From positions 1-9,771 of the forward strand of contig CAZLBV010000104.1 in the NCBI GenBank assembly GCA_964557845.1: a DNA stretch of 9,771 bases, read 5' to 3'. Position 1 is the stretch's first letter, and every line of letters starts with the position of its first letter. The notes beneath the pieces were generated by a model, which did not search any database, was not told where the DNA came from, and saw only the letters and a program-made list of their open reading frames with translations. A program made the position numbers and the translations under genes. This document shows, one piece after another, positions 6,569 to 9,771 of this stretch. Origin of the DNA: CAZLBV01 sp964557845. GTDB taxonomy: Bacteria; Acidobacteriota; Aminicenantia; Aminicenantales; Aminicenantaceae.

Positions 6569-8230
6569 TTACTTTTTTTTCTTAGTCTTACTTGATCCAC
6601 TTGCTTTTGAAGATGAGGACTGGGTTGATGATCTATTAGATGTTCTGGGAGGAGAAGACTGCCGCGATGTAACAGGAGGAACAGTTATTTTTTCATTTTC
6701 CGGAACGGATTTTAAGTACCTGCCGGTTCCCTTTGAAATATAATCATAAAAGCGGCTTACACTGGCACGAGGATTAATGTATCTTGAAGAGGATGAACTG
6801 GATGTACGGCTTCGAGAGATACTCGAAGATGATGGATAGCCCGTGGGCCTTCTTAAAATATTTCTTTCATCAGAAGGGCTTTGTTCTTGGATCGTTCTGG
6901 ATCTGAGATTCTCACTTGTGGATTTTTCTTCAATATCCCGACGATTGAGAATTTGTCGTTTTCCGGGATCGATTTCAGATGTTCCGGGGTCTTTTCTAAG
7001 TAAAACTCTTTTTTCATCCAACTTTTCTACTGACAATACATGATTTTCCAGTTTAACATCGGGTGTCCTTGGTAAGAGTTTTATTTTATCCAGTTTTTTT
7101 ATCGAATCCTGATTGATGGCTATCCTGGATACATCTCTGGATTGAAGCTGATCTTTATGGACTATGGTAAGAGCTCTCGAGTTATAGGGTATTTCCCCCT
7201 CATATCTTCCGTAATAAAAATCGTTGATGATAACCCCTGGGTAACCCCAGTAACTCAGCGGAGCCCAAGCCCAATAATCATCTCCCCAATACCAGCTGAC
7301 CCATCCAGGCCCCCAATGGGCTGTAGGGATCCAATACCAACCAAGGCTTGCATTCCAATGCCACCTGCCGTAATGAAAAGTTACCCATCCCCATGGCTCA
7401 AAAGGAAGCCATGTCCATCCAGATAATGAAAGCCATATCCATCTTCCATGATAGTATGGTTTCCAATCCATACCGACTCCCCCGGGCAGCCAAGCATGGC
7501 CTAATGCAGGAAGATAGATCCACCTGCCGTATTCATTCAATTCGGATTCGAAGCCTCTCAATTCATTGGGGAGATAGTATTTGGCGAAATGCTTTCTTAC
7601 CACTCCTTCCCTCTGATCGCTCCAGATGTCGAAACTGTCTTGAGTGTCGGCGATCAGGCGAGAAGGGCGTTCCGGAAATCTGCCGTCCGTCGCATTCAAC
7701 CAATGGCCCTCGTTCACTAACAACGAGCCGATTTCACCGGCTGCTTCTACGACTCCGCGAAAGACAGATATTTCCGTACCTGAGACCTGGTCGACATCTA
7801 TTCTATATAAGCCTTTATCCAGAATATAAAAAGAAGCATCTGGAGTATGGACCTCAATACTCTTTTCTCTTATGATCTGCTGTAAACTGAGGTAGACATT
7901 ACCTGACCAGATCCTGACTTGACTAAGATCATTTTCTTTGTCAGGAAGGTTCATCAAATCGATCTTGGTTTCATTATTCAATCTAAGATAATTGCCGTTC
8001 TCAAGATAAAGTTCTACTCTACCATCAAGAGTACTTAATCGGTCCCCCTCGATGAGGGGCATATTTTGCACAGCACCTTCATAGCCTAGATCTGATGCCT
8101 TTTGGATATAAGCGTCTCCTGTAACATAATTTAGTCTTACAAAAGATTCATTAATATATTCGGTATTAACGGCATATGCGGATAAGAAAGATAAAGTGAC
8201 AATTATAATGATCGCTTTTGCCCGTAACAT
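6569..8230 (-). CDS. Exported FecR-domain protein with Trp-rich DUF6600-like repeats and Ser-rich/basic tail
   Basis: A 553-residue protein of unknown function. Residues 1-20 are a Sec signal peptide (basic start, poly-Ile/Val core, cleavage likely after AYA). A FecR-type domain follows (about 29-181), with the GDAYI, GDRLST, EL-LENGNYLRL and IWSGNVYLSL strands typical of the fold. Residues about 230-330 hold some 20 tryptophans in about 92 residues, built on recurring YGRW, HGRW, GWTWLP and GWYWIP units. This resembles the DUF6600 module found after FecR domains in Acidobacteria and Proteobacteria. The tail (about 440-553) is Ser/Arg-rich and ends in a lysine run. There is no transmembrane helix after the signal peptide, so it is not a classical FecR anti-sigma regulator. 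The start is set at ATG 8230 because GGAG (8240-8237) is six bases upstream; a TTG at 8242 overlaps that site. A periplasmic or surface-associated, possibly glycan- or protein-binding role is inference. Confidence 0.85.
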   Translation of the reverse strand: MLRAKAIIIIVTLSFLSAYAVNTEYINESFVRLNYVTGDAYIQKASDLGYEGAVQNMPLIEGDRLSTLDGRVELYLENGNYLRLNNETKIDLMNLPDKENDLSQVRIWSGNVYLSLQQIIREKSIEVHTPDASFYILDKGLYRIDVDQVSGTEISVFRGVVEAAGEIGSLLVNEGHWLNATDGRFPERPSRLIADTQDSFDIWSDQREGVVRKHFAKYYLPNELRGFESELNEYGRWIYLPALGHAWLPGGVGMDWKPYYHGRWIWLSLSGWTWLPFEPWGWVTFHYGRWHWNASLGWYWIPTAHWGPGWVSWYWGDDYWAWAPLSYWGYPGVIINDFYYGRYEGEIPYNSRALTIVHKDQLQSRDVSRIAINQDSIKKLDKIKLLPRTPDVKLENHVLSVEKLDEKRVLLRKDPGTSEIDPGKRQILNRRDIEEKSTSENLRSRTIQEQSPSDERNILRRPTGYPSSSSISRSRTSSSSSSRYINPRASVSRFYDYISKGTGRYLKSVPENEKITVPPVTSRQSSPPRTSNRSSTQSSSSKASGSSKTKKKK

Positions 8231-8236
8231 TTTTTT

Positions 8237-8240
8237 CTCC
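8237..8240 (-). promoter_or_regulatory. Ribosome-binding site deciding the ATG start of the FecR-domain gene
   Basis: GGAG on the minus strand precedes ATG 8230-8228 by six A bases. The longer reading from TTG 8242-8240 would use the Shine-Dalgarno itself as coding sequence and add only four residues (MEKK) before the signal peptide, so the ATG is preferred. Confidence 0.7.
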
Positions 8241-8257
8241 AAATCTACTCTAATTCA

Positions 8258-8274
8258 TGCAAATGTTATGCCAA
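8258..8274 (-). promoter_or_regulatory. Candidate sigma-54 (RpoN) -24/-12 promoter for the FecR-domain gene
   Basis: On the minus strand, TTGGCA (8274-8269), six bases, then TTGCA (8262-8258). The GG and GC doublets are exactly ten bases apart, as in the RpoN consensus TTGGCAC-N5-TTGCA; only the CG after TTGGCA is changed to TA. Transcription would begin near 8247, leaving a 17-base leader that just includes the GGAG ribosome site before ATG 8230. The same stretch can also be read as a poorer sigma-70 site (TTGGCA-16-TAGAGT), but that would start inside or next to the ribosome site. Confidence 0.55.
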
Positions 8275-8343
8275 TTCATTCCCCCTGAAGAGATCAGTTT
8301 TTTCTAGGTTTTTATGTCCTGAATTGGTGACGGGTGCTATTTC

Positions 8344-9384
8344 TTATATACACTTAAGTTGAACCCATAAATTTTTGTGGGTCTCGATCACCGGATCTAA
8401 TTCTTTTTTCAAGGCTTCCGAAGCCTCTAAACTTATGGAATCAGGTTTGCCATTTCCAGAAATTTGCAGCAGAATTTCTTTACTCCCTTCCCTTAAACCT
8501 TGCAGGCTATATCCCCCCTCTAGAATAAAAAGGATTCTTCCGGCGGCATACAGGTCGGCTATTTTTAACAATATCGAGGTCATGAAGCTGAATCCGGCTT
8601 TAGTGACGAGCATTCTGCCTAAGGGATCTTGGTGATAGATATCGAATCCAACTGAAACCAGGATGAATTCAGGTTGAAATTGTGTGGCGATGGGGAAAAG
8701 GATGTCATTATAGATAAGTGCAAAGTCCTCGTCTGTCTTTCCAGGGGACAGAGGGATGTTGACAGTATAGCCCTTTCCCTTTTTTTCTCCGGTTTCACTC
8801 CAATGCCCGGTTCCAGGGTAATAAGGATACTGGTGGGTTGAAAAGTAAAGAACGTCATCACGAGTGTAGAAGCTATTTTGGGTGCCGTTTCCATGATGGA
8901 TATCCCAGTCTGCTATCAATATCCGCTTGATCCCGTGGTTGGTTATGAGATGTTCGGATGCAATGGCGATATTGTTGAAAATGCAGAAACCCATGGCTCG
9001 GGACCTTTCAGCATGATGGCCGGGAGGACGGACAAAGGCAAATCCATTATTTATCTTCCCCTCGATTATATCATCGGCAGCCTGGAGGACACCTCCGGAT
9101 GCTAGAAGTGCGGTTTCGAAAGTCCAGGCATTGGTTGAAGTGTCCGGATCAAGGAAAACCCGGTCTTTCCCTGAAGTATTCCGGATTAACTCAAAATATT
9201 CCGGCGAATGGATGGTTAAAATGTCATCAGGGGTAGCTTTTCTGGGGATTATGGAATAATAAGGAAAGTGTATTTCCTCTTCGATCATGGAATAGATCGC
9301 TTTCAATCGATCCGGAGTTTCAACATGATATTCACCCATATTATGATCGAGGTAGCGTTTGTCTTTTAAAACACCGGTTTTCAT
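8344..9384 (-). CDS. Histone-deacetylase-family zinc amidohydrolase (acetylpolyamine deacetylase/AcuC-like)
   Basis: A 346-residue cytoplasmic hydrolase of the arginase/deacetylase fold; bacterial members remove acetyl groups from polyamines, acetyl-lysine or other small amides. Visible signatures are RPPGHH (119-124, with catalytic His123/His124), DWDIHHGNGT (159-168, zinc ligands Asp161 and His163), GFD (third zinc ligand Asp248) followed by DPLG, and EGGYS (catalytic Tyr292). All key residues are present, so it should be active. The DWD form and the DPLG motif are closer to class II and acetylpolyamine amidohydrolases than to class I. The ATG overlaps the stop of the upstream symporter gene (ATGA, 9384-9381) and has no Shine-Dalgarno of its own, pointing to translational coupling. 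The natural substrate is unknown; the coupled transporter suggests an imported compound. Confidence 0.92.
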   Translation of the reverse strand: MKTGVLKDKRYLDHNMGEYHVETPDRLKAIYSMIEEEIHFPYYSIIPRKATPDDILTIHSPEYFELIRNTSGKDRVFLDPDTSTNAWTFETALLASGGVLQAADDIIEGKINNGFAFVRPPGHHAERSRAMGFCIFNNIAIASEHLITNHGIKRILIADWDIHHGNGTQNSFYTRDDVLYFSTHQYPYYPGTGHWSETGEKKGKGYTVNIPLSPGKTDEDFALIYNDILFPIATQFQPEFILVSVGFDIYHQDPLGRMLVTKAGFSFMTSILLKIADLYAAGRILFILEGGYSLQGLREGSKEILLQISGNGKPDSISLEASEALKKELDPVIETHKNLWVQLKCI

Positions 9385-9771
9385 GATTGAGTTTGTTTAA
9401 AGAATGGTTTCCATTTATCTGGAGAGGGCTTGGGAGTCATAAGGCTCACTCCGATCAAAAGAACCAGAGATACTGCTAAAGCTGGATAGATAGCCGGTAT
9501 GCCAAAGGGAAGCTGTCCGTTTATTTTATTTATAACTTCCCAGATGATGGTAGTGAACATCCCGCCTAAAATAGAAAAAACTCCACCGGCTGTGGTTGCG
9601 CGTTTCCAGAAAAAAACGGCTAAAAGCGCGGGAGTGATCCCAGCTCCGTATACTGTATAAGCGGCATAGGCTGCATCCAAAATTCTATCGAAAAAGGCGA
9701 TGAGAGAGTAGGCAACGATTCCGAGAAAAATAACGGTAAGCCGGGAGAGAATGATCATTTTTTTGTCAGGA
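9381..9771 (-). CDS. Sodium:solute symporter (SSS family), C-terminal part, cut by the right edge
   Basis: The open frame continues past the right end of the window, so the Met at 9758 is internal and not a start; about 129 residues are visible. The sequence shows three to four hydrophobic segments, the AAYTVYGAGITPALLAVFFW segment and the following KRAT-x-x-GG. These are typical of the late helices of SSS transporters such as the proline, acetate and pantothenate carriers. A polar tail ends in KQTQS. The family uses the sodium gradient to import organic solutes across the inner membrane. The stop TGA is embedded in the start of the deacetylase-family gene. The missing N-terminal part carries the sodium- and substrate-binding core, so the substrate cannot be judged here. 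Confidence 0.85.
   Translation of the reverse strand, partial: PDKKMIILSRLTVIFLGIVAYSLIAFFDRILDAAYAAYTVYGAGITPALLAVFFWKRATTAGGVFSILGGMFTTIIWEVINKINGQLPFGIPAIYPALAVSLVLLIGVSLMTPKPSPDKWKPFFKQTQS

Noticed and set aside
7348..7875. Plus-strand open frame of 175 codons opposite the FecR/Trp-rich gene
   Set aside because: Antisense shadow created by the Trp-rich codons; the product is Arg/Ser/His-rich with no domain, and the minus-strand protein is well supported.
8231..8242. TTG start four codons upstream for the FecR-domain protein
   Set aside because: Its codons contain the GGAG ribosome site of ATG 8230 and it has no site of its own.

Overview
This window is a chromosomal stretch of a diderm (Gram-negative type) bacterium. 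It has no mobile elements, CRISPR arrays or RNA genes that I can recognise. Base composition leans slightly to AT. The mix of genes fits an Acidobacteriota-like or candidate-phylum lineage such as Aminicenantes: an exported FecR-domain protein with a tryptophan-rich DUF6600-like module, a class A penicillin-binding protein, a Do-type periplasmic protease, and a diaminopimelate epimerase variant. I hold that taxonomic placement loosely.

Layout. (1) Bases 1-2208, minus strand: a two-gene unit, an HtrA/DegP-type serine protease followed by a diaminopimelate epimerase homologue. The two overlap by four bases (ATGA), and the second gene runs off the left edge. (2) Bases 2209-2423: a 215-bp divergent intergenic region with a candidate sigma-70 promoter facing right. 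(3) Bases 2424-5582, plus strand: thymidylate kinase, then a bifunctional penicillin-binding protein 1A, 24 bp apart. (4) Bases 5583-5727: a convergent gap with short purine-rich repeats and no convincing terminator. (5) Bases 5728-8230, minus strand: a TauE/SafE-type permease, downstream of a secreted FecR/Trp-rich protein. Each has its own candidate promoter; that of the FecR gene is a near-perfect sigma-54 (-24/-12) element. (6) Bases 8344-9771, minus strand: the C-terminal end of a sodium:solute symporter, overlapping by ATGA with a histone-deacetylase-family amidohydrolase.

How the genes fit together. Much of the window serves the cell envelope: meso-DAP supply (DapF homologue), peptidoglycan polymerisation (PBP1A), periplasmic protein quality control (HtrA), and an exported FecR/Trp-rich protein of unknown role. 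The symporter/deacetylase pair looks like uptake plus deacetylation of a small acetylated compound.

Most notable points. The DapF homologue carries serine at both positions where the family has its two catalytic cysteines, while the rest of the active site is intact. The FecR-domain protein is directly exported, has no visible sigma/anti-sigma partner, and sits behind a sigma-54-type promoter.
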